DNA of 64,000 nt from Prosthecochloris sp. (GCA_015482705.2 JADMLA020000040.1:124001-188000), one strand, 5' to 3'. Positions 25,497 through 35,301 are shown, counted from the first letter of the stretch. Program-made: numbers and translations. Notes: a model not told the origin generated them from the sequence alone.

Positions 25497-27008
25497 TTAT
25501 ACTGTCGAGGTCGCGGGATGTTCTTCTGTTTTCAGGTGCAATGTACACACTTTGCGAAAATGATGACCGTAGATGCAAAGCGTTACCGCCAGAGAGAGTG
25601 ATTGATGCTGTTTGAAAAGAGTCCAGATAAGCATTTTCCAGTAGTGAAACCGTTCTTTCCCGATGACACCGAGAACCACCATAGACCGAAATAACGCCAC
25701 CAGTTGCCCGGGCCGGAAACGGGATTTCGACTTCGGTGGTTTGTATTCGATCAACAGTGTTTTGATTCTGCGGTAATAGTTTTTCGGGGAATACAGGTAA
25801 TTCATCATGTCTCTGTAACCTTTCCGGAGCGTTTCGATATCCATTTTTGGAATAATGTTCGTGGTGTTATCCACATTGTCTCCACTTGAGCTACTCAAGA
25901 GCCTGCCCTCGGTTTTCATGCGTTCATACAGCTTGGTTCCCGGCAGGGCCTGTAACAGTCCAACCATGGCGGTAACGATACCGCTATTTTGGATGAACTC
26001 TATCTGTTGTTGGAAAATCGAAGGGGTATCGGTATCGAATCCGACGATAAAACCTCCTTGTACCTCGAGTCCTGTACGCTGAATTCGCTTGATGTTCGCA
26101 AGCATGTCTCTCGAGGTGTTATGTTGCTTGCCGCATGCTTCCAGAGCCGAGTGGTTGGGAGTTTCGATACCGATAAAAACCTGATTGAACCCGGCTTTGA
26201 CCATAAGATCCATCAGTTGCTGGTCATCGGCAATGTTGATCGAGCACTCGGTGTAAAACTTGGTCGTTGTTTTTTTCGACTGCTGCCATTCGATAAGCTT
26301 GGGTAGGAGATCCTTTTTCAGGTATGACTTATGGGCGATGAAATTATCATCGACAAAGAAGATGCTTTCTCGCCATCCTCTGTCATACATGGCTTGCAGT
26401 TCACGAATGATTTGATCGCTGCTTTTAATACGGATCTTGTGTCCGAAAAGGGTTGTGACATTGCAAAAATCGCACTGGTAGGGGCAGCCTCTCGAGAACT
26501 GCAGCGCCATCGATGCATATTTTTTCATGTCGAGCAGTTCCCATTGCGGTACCGGTGACGTTCTGACATCGGGAAAGCCGCCCGACCGGTACTGTTTTTT
26601 GGCGATGCCCTGAGTAAAATCTTCAAGGAAAAGAGGGAGCGTGAGTTCTGCCTCATTGAGTACCAGGTGGTCGACTTCGGTAAATTGCTCCGGTTCAGAA
26701 GTAAAGAGAGGACCGCCGGCTACAACCTCGAGGCCGGCGTTCTTACAGCGTGCTATGATTTGTTTTGCGGACTTTTTCTGTACTCCCATCGCACTGACGA
26801 ACGCGATATCGGCCCATTCGATGTCTTTTTGTCTCAGCTTGGAAACATTCAGGTCAACCAGTTTTTTACGCCATTCGTGTGGCAGCATTGCTGATACCGT
26901 TATGAGACCGAGGGGTGGAAGAGAGGCTTTTTTGCTTACAAACTTCAGAGCATGCTTGAAACTCCAAAAAGTGTCAGGAAATTCCGGATAAAGGAGCAGT
27001 ATATTCAT
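25497..27008 (-). CDS. B12-binding-type radical SAM protein with DUF4070 C-terminus
   Basis: About 503 residues in three parts. The N-terminal domain (about 1-160) has the Rossmann-like layout of cobalamin-binding radical SAM enzymes (MNILLLYPEFPDTFW ... VVAGGPLFT). The radical SAM core follows, with the cluster motif CPYQCDFC (CX3CX2C). The C-terminal segment resembles DUF4070. The green sulfur bacterial chlorophyll methyltransferases BchQ and BchR belong to this broad class, so tetrapyrrole or lipid methylation is possible, but I cannot assign it. The start is the ATG at 27008, where the family N-terminus begins; the frame extends to 27056. Confidence 0.85.
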   Translation of the reverse strand: MNILLLYPEFPDTFWSFKHALKFVSKKASLPPLGLITVSAMLPHEWRKKLVDLNVSKLRQKDIEWADIAFVSAMGVQKKSAKQIIARCKNAGLEVVAGGPLFTSEPEQFTEVDHLVLNEAELTLPLFLEDFTQGIAKKQYRSGGFPDVRTSPVPQWELLDMKKYASMALQFSRGCPYQCDFCNVTTLFGHKIRIKSSDQIIRELQAMYDRGWRESIFFVDDNFIAHKSYLKKDLLPKLIEWQQSKKTTTKFYTECSINIADDQQLMDLMVKAGFNQVFIGIETPNHSALEACGKQHNTSRDMLANIKRIQRTGLEVQGGFIVGFDTDTPSIFQQQIEFIQNSGIVTAMVGLLQALPGTKLYERMKTEGRLLSSSSGDNVDNTTNIIPKMDIETLRKGYRDMMNYLYSPKNYYRRIKTLLIEYKPPKSKSRFRPGQLVALFRSMVVLGVIGKERFHYWKMLIWTLFKQHQSLSLAVTLCIYGHHFRKVCTLHLKTEEHPATSTV

Positions 27009-27137
27009 ACTTACGTAGATCGTTTCAAAAGGTGAAGCTGAGCAATGGCTAAACAATTAAAAACCTGTAAAACATATATTTCGTTCCGTATAAGAAGATG
27101 GATGGGGACAAACAACACCAGCAGGCAATGTATGGAC

Positions 27138-29786
27138 TTATGCGTATTGCGGTTCGGTCAGTGTCCGGTCTCCCGTTACCATGGAAAAGAGAGAGCCTTT
27201 TTCGGGCTGACGGGACACAACGATTTTTACCTCGAACGCATCTTTCAATTTTTCAAGATGAGTGATGAGTACAATTTTTTCAAACTCATCGGTAATGCGG
27301 TGAATTGAATCTATGATTGCGTCAAGTCCGTCATCGTCCTGTGTCCCGAATCCTTCGTCGATGACAAGCAACTTCAAGCCGTGACCTGTTTGTATCGAAA
27401 GAAGTTTCGAAAGAGCTATTCTGAGAGAAAGGTCGATACGAAACTTCTCACCACCTGAAAAACTCTCATACTCCCTGACTTCGCCCTGGGAATCTGAGAT
27501 GGCTATTTCAAGGGTTTCGGTGATATTTTTATTGATGCGCTGTTTTTGAGTACGAACTTCAAATGCCATCTGATTCTGGGTGAGCTTACCGAGAATGTTG
27601 TTTGCCTGTTCCTCGAGTTGCGGTACAGCATTTTCAATCAGGAGGCTTTGAATACCTTTGATACCGAAAGCATCCTGTAGAATGGTGAAAATATTTTTTG
27701 TCTCTTCTTTTCTGCCGAGTTCAGCGGATATTTTTTTTCTCTGTTTTTCTTTTTCAGCAAGATCGTCAAGGCTTTTTTTCAAGCTCTGTTTCTCTACCAG
27801 GAGATTTCGCAATTTGTTTTCCGCCGTTTTTTTTTCGATCTCGGCCCTCTCGAACTTTTTGTTCAGATCCGGTTTGCCTTCGACCAGTGCTGCTATTTCC
27901 GAGAAACGGCATTGCAGTGCATTTCGCTCGTTTTCAACTGCGTCGAGTTTTTTCCTGCAGGTTTCGTGTTCAACAGTCAGTTTTTCGAGGCGAGAGGCTG
28001 CCATATCAAGTACTCCTGCCTGGTTTTCAGCATCCGAAAGGATTTCCAGTTCGGCTTTCAAAGTGTTGTGCACATCTGGGTTGTAGTCAAGTGATGCTAT
28101 CTTCGAATTGATCTGTGAAAGTTTCTGGAGTTCTTCGGCGGCGATAATTCCCGAGGCCAGCATTCTACGAGTTTTTTGAAGCTCTGTTGCCAGTGCTTCC
28201 CGGGATTTAAGGGTTTGTGTGTACGCTGCTTCGAGTTCATCGAGCTGTTTCAATCGTTCTTCAAGCGCGGAAAGTCTGGAATGGATGGATTGAAGTCTTT
28301 CCTGCTGTGCGTTGAGGTTCTGCTGTTTTTTTTCGAAACCTCGCCAAAGGGATTCGAACTGTTTTTTTTCAATCGTGTTGTCGGCAATCTCTTTTTCAGT
28401 GTTCCGGAACTGGGTGCGGTACTCTTCAAGCACTTTTTCTTTATGGGTTTCATTGACTGTCGAGTGGCAGAGTGGACAAATCGTGCCGTCAATGCCTTTG
28501 AATTCCAGCCCCTTTTTTTTGATGTTTTCGAGGTTATCAGCAAGCGTTTGTATCCGGTTTTCAAGCTGAGAGAGCGAACGCATGCAACGGTCTTTTCCAT
28601 CGAGTTCCTCTTCGAGTGTCCTGGTCGATGTTTCCAGTGAGCTCTTCTCATCATACAGTTGGTGCATTGTTCGGCAGTCGGCTTGCAGACGTTCTATTTT
28701 TTCAGCAAGGGTTCCCAGGTTTGAATCGGAGGTTTGCAGGGCAGTTTCGATGGTTTGAACCTCGTGAGAAGCTTTTTGTGTTTTGAGTGCCTTTACCGAT
28801 TCCATTCGTATGCTCTCCTGACGGAGCTGTTCTATGGCTTTTGAGGTATGTTCCATAGTGACGAGTTCTTTTTTCAACTCGTTGTATTTCCTGATATTCC
28901 GTTCGATAGTGTTTCTGCTGTCGACCAGTGATCGCAATTCAGCTTCTTCTTCCCGGAGCTTCGTGCTGCGGACGGTAAGTTCTTCTTTGCGGGAATTCAT
29001 GCCGGCAAGCTGAGCCTCGAGTGTTTTCCGCTCAAGCTCCAGTTCGTTCATGGCGGTCAACCGTTGTTCGAGTTGAGCGCATGACGATATGCAGGAGTTG
29101 AGCTCCTTTTCGGCTGCTTCCGATTCTGAAGATTTTTTTTTCAGTTCGGCACACAACGCCGGGACACGGGAAAGGTCGTCGCGCAAGGTGCCGATTCTGC
29201 CCGCAAGATAGGTTATTTCCTCGCCGATCGCTCTTGTTTTCTCCTTTGCCTTTTCAGCGAACACCGCGTAGCGGTCGATCCGAAGGATCTGTGCCAGGAT
29301 TTCCTTGCGTTCTTTGGGAGATTTGAGGGTAAACTCGTTTGACCGTCCCTGGCTTATGAATGAAGAACTGATAAAGCCATCAAAATCAAGTCCGATAAGG
29401 TCGAGGATTTTTTTCTGGGTAAGACGAAGAGTGTTTTCATTCAGGCTCTGGAAAACATCGGTTTCAGGATCGAAGATATGCAGATCGACCTGTTCGGTGG
29501 TTCCACCGCTTTTCTTTCTTGTCGCTTTGCGGAGTATTCTGTAGGTTTTTCCGCTTGTTTCGAAAACGCAGGATACGTGCATTTCATCAGCGTTTTCGTT
29601 GATCAGTCCCTCTTTGCCTGTTCGGCCTTTTCCCCAAATGCACCAGCCCATCGCTTCAATGAGGCTCGATTTTCCGGCAGCGTTGGCTCCAGTCAGGCAG
29701 GCTATCCTGAAACGCTCAAAGTCGAGTTCCTGTGGTTCTTCACCGTAACTCTGGAAATTGCTGATGGTAAGTTTTTTCGGAATCAT
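27138..29786 (-). CDS. sbcC: SbcC/Rad50-type exonuclease ATPase subunit
   Basis: An 882-residue SMC-like ATPase. The N-terminal Walker A is GANAAGKSS with the Q-loop SSFISQGRSNEF. Two long coiled coils flank a zinc hook CPLC (about residue 440). The C-terminus has the ABC signature FSGGEKFRIDLSLRIALS and Walker B LLVIDEGFGTQD. With the nuclease SbcD it processes DNA ends and hairpins. No sbcD gene adjoins it: the neighbours are a radical SAM gene and lptB. The ATG at 29786 is directly before MIPKKLTISNFQSY, typical for the family. Confidence 0.92.
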   Translation of the reverse strand: MIPKKLTISNFQSYGEEPQELDFERFRIACLTGANAAGKSSLIEAMGWCIWGKGRTGKEGLINENADEMHVSCVFETSGKTYRILRKATRKKSGGTTEQVDLHIFDPETDVFQSLNENTLRLTQKKILDLIGLDFDGFISSSFISQGRSNEFTLKSPKERKEILAQILRIDRYAVFAEKAKEKTRAIGEEITYLAGRIGTLRDDLSRVPALCAELKKKSSESEAAEKELNSCISSCAQLEQRLTAMNELELERKTLEAQLAGMNSRKEELTVRSTKLREEEAELRSLVDSRNTIERNIRKYNELKKELVTMEHTSKAIEQLRQESIRMESVKALKTQKASHEVQTIETALQTSDSNLGTLAEKIERLQADCRTMHQLYDEKSSLETSTRTLEEELDGKDRCMRSLSQLENRIQTLADNLENIKKKGLEFKGIDGTICPLCHSTVNETHKEKVLEEYRTQFRNTEKEIADNTIEKKQFESLWRGFEKKQQNLNAQQERLQSIHSRLSALEERLKQLDELEAAYTQTLKSREALATELQKTRRMLASGIIAAEELQKLSQINSKIASLDYNPDVHNTLKAELEILSDAENQAGVLDMAASRLEKLTVEHETCRKKLDAVENERNALQCRFSEIAALVEGKPDLNKKFERAEIEKKTAENKLRNLLVEKQSLKKSLDDLAEKEKQRKKISAELGRKEETKNIFTILQDAFGIKGIQSLLIENAVPQLEEQANNILGKLTQNQMAFEVRTQKQRINKNITETLEIAISDSQGEVREYESFSGGEKFRIDLSLRIALSKLLSIQTGHGLKLLVIDEGFGTQDDDGLDAIIDSIHRITDEFEKIVLITHLEKLKDAFEVKIVVSRQPEKGSLFSMVTGDRTLTEPQYA

Positions 29787-29810
29787 CGCTCTGTTGCAGG
29801 GATTGGGAAC

Positions 29811-30560
29811 TCAATAACGGTCAAGCGAAAATTTTTCTCCGAGATACACCTTTCTTGCTTCAGGGTTGGCTGCAATCTCTTCGGGGGTTCCTTTTATGAA
29901 TATCGTTCCATCGAACAACAGATAAGCATGATTGGTGATGGAAAGGGTTTCATGCACGTTGTGGTCGGTAATGAGTACTCCGATGTTTCGCTTGACGAGT
30001 CCCTCGACGATTTCCTGAATATCCTCGACAGCAATCGGATCGACACCGGCAAACGGTTCGTCGAGCAGTATGAATTTCGGGTCGAGAGCAAGTGCCCGCG
30101 CTATCTCGGTCCGGCGCCGCTCACCACCTGAAAGGGCGTATCCCATGCTTTTGCGTATGTGCTTGATGTTCAGGTCTTCGAGCATCTCTTCGGTTCTTGC
30201 TTTCTGCTCGGGTTTTGAAAGAGAAGAAAATTCAAGAACACTCTGAATGTTGTCTTCGACAGACATCTTTCTAAATACGGAAGCTTCCTGCGGAAGGTAA
30301 CCGATACCAAAACGGGCCCGTTTGTACATGGGTAGATCGGTGATATTGCGATCATCGAGAAAAACATCTCCGGCATTCGGTCTGACGAGGCCGACGATCA
30401 TGTAGAATGTGGTGGTTTTCCCTGCACCATTCGGTCCCAGTAACCCGACAATCTCACCCTGTTTCACTTCCAGGGTCGAGCTTCTGACAACTTCACGTTT
30501 GTTGTAGATCTTTTTCAGCTTGCTGCAGCTCAGTGTCGATACCATACCGTTGCCTACCAT
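29811..30560 (-). CDS. lptB: Lipopolysaccharide export ATP-binding protein LptB
   Basis: A 249-residue ABC ATPase. Walker A GPNGAGKTT, the Q-loop GIGYLPQEASVFRKM, the signature LSGGERRRTEIARAL, Walker B ILLDEPFAGVDP and the H-loop ITDHNV are all complete. GYLPQEASVFRKLSVEDN-like sequence and the C-terminal region with VYLGEKF are specific to LptB, which powers LPS transport with LptFG. No lptA, lptC or lptFG genes are next to it. The start is ATG 30560 or the in-frame ATG five codons on. Confidence 0.92.
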   Translation of the reverse strand: MVGNGMVSTLSCSKLKKIYNKREVVRSSTLEVKQGEIVGLLGPNGAGKTTTFYMIVGLVRPNAGDVFLDDRNITDLPMYKRARFGIGYLPQEASVFRKMSVEDNIQSVLEFSSLSKPEQKARTEEMLEDLNIKHIRKSMGYALSGGERRRTEIARALALDPKFILLDEPFAGVDPIAVEDIQEIVEGLVKRNIGVLITDHNVHETLSITNHAYLLFDGTIFIKGTPEEIAANPEARKVYLGEKFSLDRY

Positions 30561-30868
30561 TATGTTCGCTATGCTTTCCAGTCAAGTGTGTCGAATGCCG
30601 ACCGCTCATCAATATAAGAGATTCCTGGGATGTTCGCAGGTCTTACTTCTTTGGGTTCGTGTGGTATGCCATTCTTTTTCGATTACCTCTCGACGGCTGT
30701 AACTGGTAGATTCGATACAGCTTCTTCACTTCGTTCTACATTCGTGATGTGTTTATGGCTGGTGCTGTGTTAAGTGTGTTTTGTAAAGCCGAAGATAATC
30801 TGTATTTCATCTATGATGAGTGATGTGACAGGTGACCTATCATATAATCGAAGACAAGGGGTGATATC
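30561..30868. other. Intergenic region between divergent lptB and SDR genes
   Basis: A 308-bp divergent gap that must hold the promoters of both flanking genes. I see no gene, hairpin or conserved RNA motif in it. Confidence 0.4.
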
Positions 30869-31639
30869 ATGAAAAGAGTGGATAACAAAGTCGCTGTTGT
30901 AACAGGGGGAGCATTCGGGATAGGAAAGGCAATTTCCATGCTGCTGGCTGAAGAAGGTGCGAAAGTAGCTGTAACGGACATAGCTGATGATGAGGGACAA
31001 CGGGTCACGGAGGAGATCGAACGGTCCGGCGGTACTGCAACATACTGGCATCTCGATACTTCCGTCGAAAGTGATGTCGAGAATGTTTTTGCCGGTGTTG
31101 CCGATGCGTTCGGGGCTATGGATGTGCTCGTCAACAACGCGGGGATTGCCGGGGTGAACAGGCCTACCCACGAAGTTGCCAGGGAGGAATGGGAAAAAGT
31201 CATAAGCGTAAACGTAACAGGCGTTTTTTTGTGCACGAAACATGTCGTACCATATATGAGGCGGGTGGGTAGAGGTAGCATTATCAATCTTTCATCCATC
31301 TACGGGCTTGTCGGTGCGGCTGATCTTCCACCATATCACGCATCCAAGGGCGCTGTTCGGCTGATGAGTAAAAATGATGCATTGCTATACGCAAAAAACA
31401 ATATCAGGGTCAATTCTGTGCATCCGGGCTTTATCTGGACACCGCTTGTCGAGCAACTTGCCGAGGATTCTCCGGATGGAGCGGTAGCTTTCAAGGCCCA
31501 CCTTGACAGCAAGCATCCGATCGGTCATGTCGGGGAACCTGCCGATATAGCTTACGGCGTGCTTTATCTCGCATCCGAAGAGTCCAAATTCATTACCGGC
31601 AGCGAACTTGTCATAGACGGCGGTTATACGGCCCAATGA
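30869..31639 (+). CDS. Short-chain dehydrogenase/reductase
   Basis: A 256-residue classical SDR. It has the NAD(P) motif TGGAFGIG, an acidic residue after the second strand (VTDIAD) that suggests NAD preference, NNAG, the catalytic serine in NLSSIYG and YHASK. The C-terminus GSELVIDGGYTAQ is typical. AAGGGGTGA supports the start. The substrate is unknown. It begins a rightward group with phzF-like, gamma carbonic anhydrase and HemY-like genes, each separated by a gap, so joint transcription is not certain. Confidence 0.9.
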   Translation: MKRVDNKVAVVTGGAFGIGKAISMLLAEEGAKVAVTDIADDEGQRVTEEIERSGGTATYWHLDTSVESDVENVFAGVADAFGAMDVLVNNAGIAGVNRPTHEVAREEWEKVISVNVTGVFLCTKHVVPYMRRVGRGSIINLSSIYGLVGAADLPPYHASKGAVRLMSKNDALLYAKNNIRVNSVHPGFIWTPLVEQLAEDSPDGAVAFKAHLDSKHPIGHVGEPADIAYGVLYLASEESKFITGSELVIDGGYTAQ

Positions 31640-31710
31640 TTGTCGCCTTTCCTGTACATCGGCTTTCCGTGGGATTATGTTGCCGGTTTCATACGTATTG
31701 ATAAAAAACT

Positions 31711-32493
31711 ATGATGACTGTTCCTTTCTATCATGTCGATGCATTCACAGCCGAGGTTTTTTCAGGCAATCCGGCGGGAGTCTGCTTGCTCGACGAGTGG
31801 CTGCAAGACGAGCTTCTTCAGGCCGTGGCGGCCGAGAATAATCTTCCTGAAACGGCATTTCTCGTTCGTCGGGCAAGCCATTATGAGTTGCGCTGGTTTT
31901 CACCTGCATTGGAGATCGACCTCTGCGGTCACGCAACAATTGCCAGCGGGCATGTCATTTTCAACAGGACCGGCGGTGATTCAGAGCGCCTGGAATTCAT
32001 GAGTAAGAGCGGGTCTTTATCGGTGGAACGACAGGGTGATCTGCTGTTTCTCGATTTTCCCTCCCGAAAACCTGAAAAATGTACAGTCCCGGATGGGCTT
32101 GACGCCATGTTCGATATATCTCCTGAAGATGTTCTTGTCTCACGTGATTTGCTGGTTGTCTTTGATGATGAGGATACTGTAAGGAATCTCGATCCTGATC
32201 TGAACGCCATAGCGAAGCTTGAAGGTTTCGGGATGATTGTGACCGCACCCGGGAAGAACTCCGATTTCGTTTCGCGCTTCTTTGCGCCTGGCGCCGGGAT
32301 TGCAGAAGATGCTGTGACGGGTTCGGCACACTGTACACTTGTACCGTATTGGGCAGAGCGTCTTGGCAAGAAAAACCTTCATGCTTTCCAGCTCAGTAAG
32401 CGAGGAGGCGAGTTGTTTTGCGTGGATAACGGTACGAGAGTCTCGATCGGAGGGCGGGCGGTAACCTATCTGTCGGGAATGATAACGATATGA
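31711..32493 (+). CDS. PhzF-family isomerase/epimerase-like protein
   Basis: A 260-residue PhzF-fold protein. The N-terminal FYHVDAFTAEVFSGNPAGVCLL, the catalytic glutamate region NLPETAFL, DLCGHATIASGHV and the C-terminal mirror motif GIAEDAVTGSAHCTL are clear. The fold is shared with diaminopimelate epimerase. PhzF proteins outside phenazine clusters have no agreed role, and no phenazine genes are present here. Confidence 0.9.
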   Translation: MMTVPFYHVDAFTAEVFSGNPAGVCLLDEWLQDELLQAVAAENNLPETAFLVRRASHYELRWFSPALEIDLCGHATIASGHVIFNRTGGDSERLEFMSKSGSLSVERQGDLLFLDFPSRKPEKCTVPDGLDAMFDISPEDVLVSRDLLVVFDDEDTVRNLDPDLNAIAKLEGFGMIVTAPGKNSDFVSRFFAPGAGIAEDAVTGSAHCTLVPYWAERLGKKNLHAFQLSKRGGELFCVDNGTRVSIGGRAVTYLSGMITI

Positions 32494-32655
32494 AAAAAGG
32501 ATGCTCATAACTCGTTGAACGTATTACGGATTTCTTTTGGATGTTTGTTCTCGAAAAGGTGAATTTTCTTGGTTGTTTCGACTGGAGTGGCAAAATTGTT
32601 GCGGTAACTCGAAAAAGAGATGCCGCTTTTTTCAATTTTCAGACTGATTTCAAGC

Positions 32656-33213
32656 ATGGTAACACTATTGCCCTATCAAGGTAAATATCCGGATATTCAT
32701 GAATCTGTATTTCTTGCCGATGGCACCCGTGTTATCGGCGATGTAACCATCGGTGCGAATTCAAGCGTCTGGTTCAACACGGTTGTTCGCGGGGATGTCT
32801 GTCCGATACGGATCGGTGAAAAAACAAGTGTTCAGGACAATGCCACGTTGCACGTGACGCATGATACAGGACCGCTCACTATAGGAAGTGACGTAACCAT
32901 AGGGCACGGTGCCGTCCTCCACGCCTGTACGGTGAACGATCATGTGCTTATCGGTATGGGGGCTGCACTGCTCGATGATTGTGTCATCGAGTCGTACTCG
33001 ATTGTCGCTGCTGGTTCGCTTGTCAAGCAGGGGTTTAGAGTGCCTTCAGGTATGCTGGTGGCTGGTGTTCCGGCAAAGGTCGTGCGGCCCATTACCGATG
33101 CTGAACGTCAAACGATCAACGAATCACCCGAGAATTATGTCCGGTATGTACAGAGCTACCGCGACGGGGGATATGAAGGGAAAGGCCATGGTGAAGTGGT
33201 TGAATTTAAGTAA
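32656..33213 (+). CDS. Gamma-class carbonic anhydrase-like hexapeptide protein
   Basis: A 185-residue left-handed beta-helix protein. Hexapeptide turns run through most of it, and the three zinc histidines expected for the YrdA/CamH group are present (ATLHVTH, IGHGAVLHAC). It may hydrate CO2 or be an inactive relative; the sequence cannot separate these. The start is the ATG at 32656 (MVTLLPYQGKYP); the upstream in-frame ATG at 32620 adds a peptide unlike the family. Confidence 0.88.
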   Translation: MVTLLPYQGKYPDIHESVFLADGTRVIGDVTIGANSSVWFNTVVRGDVCPIRIGEKTSVQDNATLHVTHDTGPLTIGSDVTIGHGAVLHACTVNDHVLIGMGAALLDDCVIESYSIVAAGSLVKQGFRVPSGMLVAGVPAKVVRPITDAERQTINESPENYVRYVQSYRDGGYEGKGHGEVVEFK

Positions 33214-33256
33214 ATTGCATCACAAATTCCGATAACATCTTTCAAACAGGGATATA

Positions 33257-34450
33257 ATGAAAAGTGATGTGGTTATTGTCGGCGGTGGCATCAGCGGGCT
33301 GAGCCTTGCCTTTTACGCTGCGAAAGCAGGATTCAAAACGACCTTGCTGGAAAAAAACGACAGTCCTGGGGGCTCGTTCAACTCTCACCGTTACACAGGC
33401 AATAACGCGAATTTCTGGCTCGAACTCGGAGCTCATACCTGTTATAACTCATACCAGAACCTTCTGGACATTGTCGATGCCTGTAATCTCACCGATTCGA
33501 TCATTCCCCGTGAAAAGGTTCCCTTTACGCTTTTGGTCGATAACCAGCTCAAATCGGTTTTTTCGGCGCTCAATATCTTCCAGGCTCTCAAAAGCATTCC
33601 AAATATTTTCTCTCTCAAAAAGGACGGATTGAGTGTTCGTGACTATTATTCTAAAATCGTTGGGATCGACAATTACAAGAACACTCTCAGCCATTTCTTC
33701 AATGCAGTTCCTTCGCAGCCGACCGATGATTTTCCTGCGGACATGATGTTCAAGTCAAGACCCAAGCGAAAAGAGGTGTTGAAGAACTACACGTTCAAGG
33801 ACGGGCTGCAGTCTGTCGCGAAAGCAATTGCAAAAAGCAAGGGAATCAATGTTTTTACCGATCAGGAAGTCTCCGGCATAGAGGTGATCGATGGCAGTTA
33901 TGCGATAACGACAAAAGCCGGTGTTACTCATTCGGCTTCTGCTCTCGCTCTTGCAACACCTTCGGCAGTCTCTTCGCATCTGCTTCAGACGGTCGACCCC
34001 GATATTTCAAGACATCTCGGTTCGCTCAAGGCTGCATCGGTTGATTCCGTTGGGGTCGTTCTTAGAAAAAGTGATCTCTCGATCAAACCTGTCGCTGCGA
34101 TCATTTCACCGAATGATATTTTCTTCTCGGCGGTGTCCCGGGATACGGTTTCTGACGATAACTACAGGGGATTTGCCTTTCATTTCAGGCCGGGGGAGAG
34201 CGATGAAACGAAAATGCGTAGAATCACCGATGTTCTCGGCATCGGTGAAGACAAGATCATTCACAAGCATACGGTCCTGAACACGGTGCCTTCTCTACGT
34301 TTGGGGCATCGTGAGTGGCTGGAAAAAATGGACAGCCTGCTCGCCGGGAAAAACCTACTGCTCACCGGTAATTATTTCGGGGGGATGGCTATAGAGGACT
34401 GTGTATCCCGTTCTCTCAACGAGAGCAAACGTTTGAAAAAAACGCTTTAA
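33257..34450 (+). CDS. HemY/HemG-like FAD-dependent oxidoreductase (putative protoporphyrinogen oxidase)
   Basis: A 397-residue flavoprotein of the amine oxidase/phytoene desaturase superfamily. The FAD motif VVIVGGGISGLSLAFYAAKAG and LEKNDSPGG open it. The end, HREWLEKMDSLL...LLLTGNYFGGMAIEDCV, matches the C-terminal FAD motif of HemY-type protoporphyrinogen oxidases. It is about 70 residues shorter than classical HemY. Oxidation of protoporphyrinogen in tetrapyrrole synthesis is the best guess; a carotenoid or other role is possible. AGGGATAT precedes the ATG. Confidence 0.8.
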   Translation: MKSDVVIVGGGISGLSLAFYAAKAGFKTTLLEKNDSPGGSFNSHRYTGNNANFWLELGAHTCYNSYQNLLDIVDACNLTDSIIPREKVPFTLLVDNQLKSVFSALNIFQALKSIPNIFSLKKDGLSVRDYYSKIVGIDNYKNTLSHFFNAVPSQPTDDFPADMMFKSRPKRKEVLKNYTFKDGLQSVAKAIAKSKGINVFTDQEVSGIEVIDGSYAITTKAGVTHSASALALATPSAVSSHLLQTVDPDISRHLGSLKAASVDSVGVVLRKSDLSIKPVAAIISPNDIFFSAVSRDTVSDDNYRGFAFHFRPGESDETKMRRITDVLGIGEDKIIHKHTVLNTVPSLRLGHREWLEKMDSLLAGKNLLLTGNYFGGMAIEDCVSRSLNESKRLKKTL

Positions 34451-34484
34451 TACACACTTGTGGATATCTGAAGGTGGCGGTGGT

Positions 34485-35279
34485 TTACTCTGGGCTGAAG
34501 AACCATACGGGTTTGCCGCCTTTCGGATTGATCATTCCTGCAGGAAGGTTCGGCCTCAAACCTTCGTTTATATCGTTGACCATGTTTTTTTTGTTTTCTC
34601 CCATGACGAAAAAAAATACTGTGCGTGCATTGTTGATGGACGGCAATGTCAGGCTCAGTCGATATCCGGGAGGAGAACCTTGAGGTGCGTAGACCGGAAT
34701 AACCCATCGGTTCGATTCTTCCAGAGCGTCTGAGTCTCCCGGAAAGAGTGATGCGGTATGACCATCGGGGCCCATTCCAAGGATGACTATGTCGAAAACC
34801 GGAAAAGTGTTCCGAGAGTTTTTGCTGTGTTTGTCGAAAAAGCTTTTAAGCTCTTGTTCGTAGCGCATGGCTGCCGTATCGTAATTGTCGCTGACATGCG
34901 GCATCGGAAAAATATTCTTTTCCGGTATAGCGACTTTTGCTATCAGCGTTTCACGGACCATTCTGTAATTACTGTCGGGATGGTTTTCCGGTACACATCG
35001 TTCGTCACCCCAAAATAGCATTATCGAGTGCCAGGGGAGCTGGACTCTGGTGGTATCGGGCGTTTTGGTCACCGCGTGTCCGGGGAAAGAAAAACCCATT
35101 TCTTGCATGATTGAAGGAGGAATTCCCTCTGCGAGCCGACGGTACAGTTTTCGGGGGGAATTTCCCCCCGAAAGTACAAGCGAGCAGAAGCCCTTGCCGT
35201 CGACAGATTTGAAAATGCGGTTCGCTATAGATGCCGCGGCCTCTGAAACGATGCTCTTTTCAGTTCCTGTAATCAGCAT
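34485..35279 (-). CDS. pgl: 6-phosphogluconolactonase
   Basis: A 264-residue DevB-type lactonase that hydrolyses 6-phosphogluconolactone in the oxidative pentose phosphate pathway. LVLSGGNSPRKLYRRLA, FWGDERCVPENHPDSNYRM and ILGMGPDGHTASLFPG are all diagnostic. It starts 22 bp after the tkt stop on the same strand, so the two pentose phosphate genes form an operon. Confidence 0.93.
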   Translation of the reverse strand: MLITGTEKSIVSEAAASIANRIFKSVDGKGFCSLVLSGGNSPRKLYRRLAEGIPPSIMQEMGFSFPGHAVTKTPDTTRVQLPWHSIMLFWGDERCVPENHPDSNYRMVRETLIAKVAIPEKNIFPMPHVSDNYDTAAMRYEQELKSFFDKHSKNSRNTFPVFDIVILGMGPDGHTASLFPGDSDALEESNRWVIPVYAPQGSPPGYRLSLTLPSINNARTVFFFVMGENKKNMVNDINEGLRPNLPAGMINPKGGKPVWFFSPE

Positions 35280-35301
35280 GACATGGGTGTCTATACGGTG
35301 C

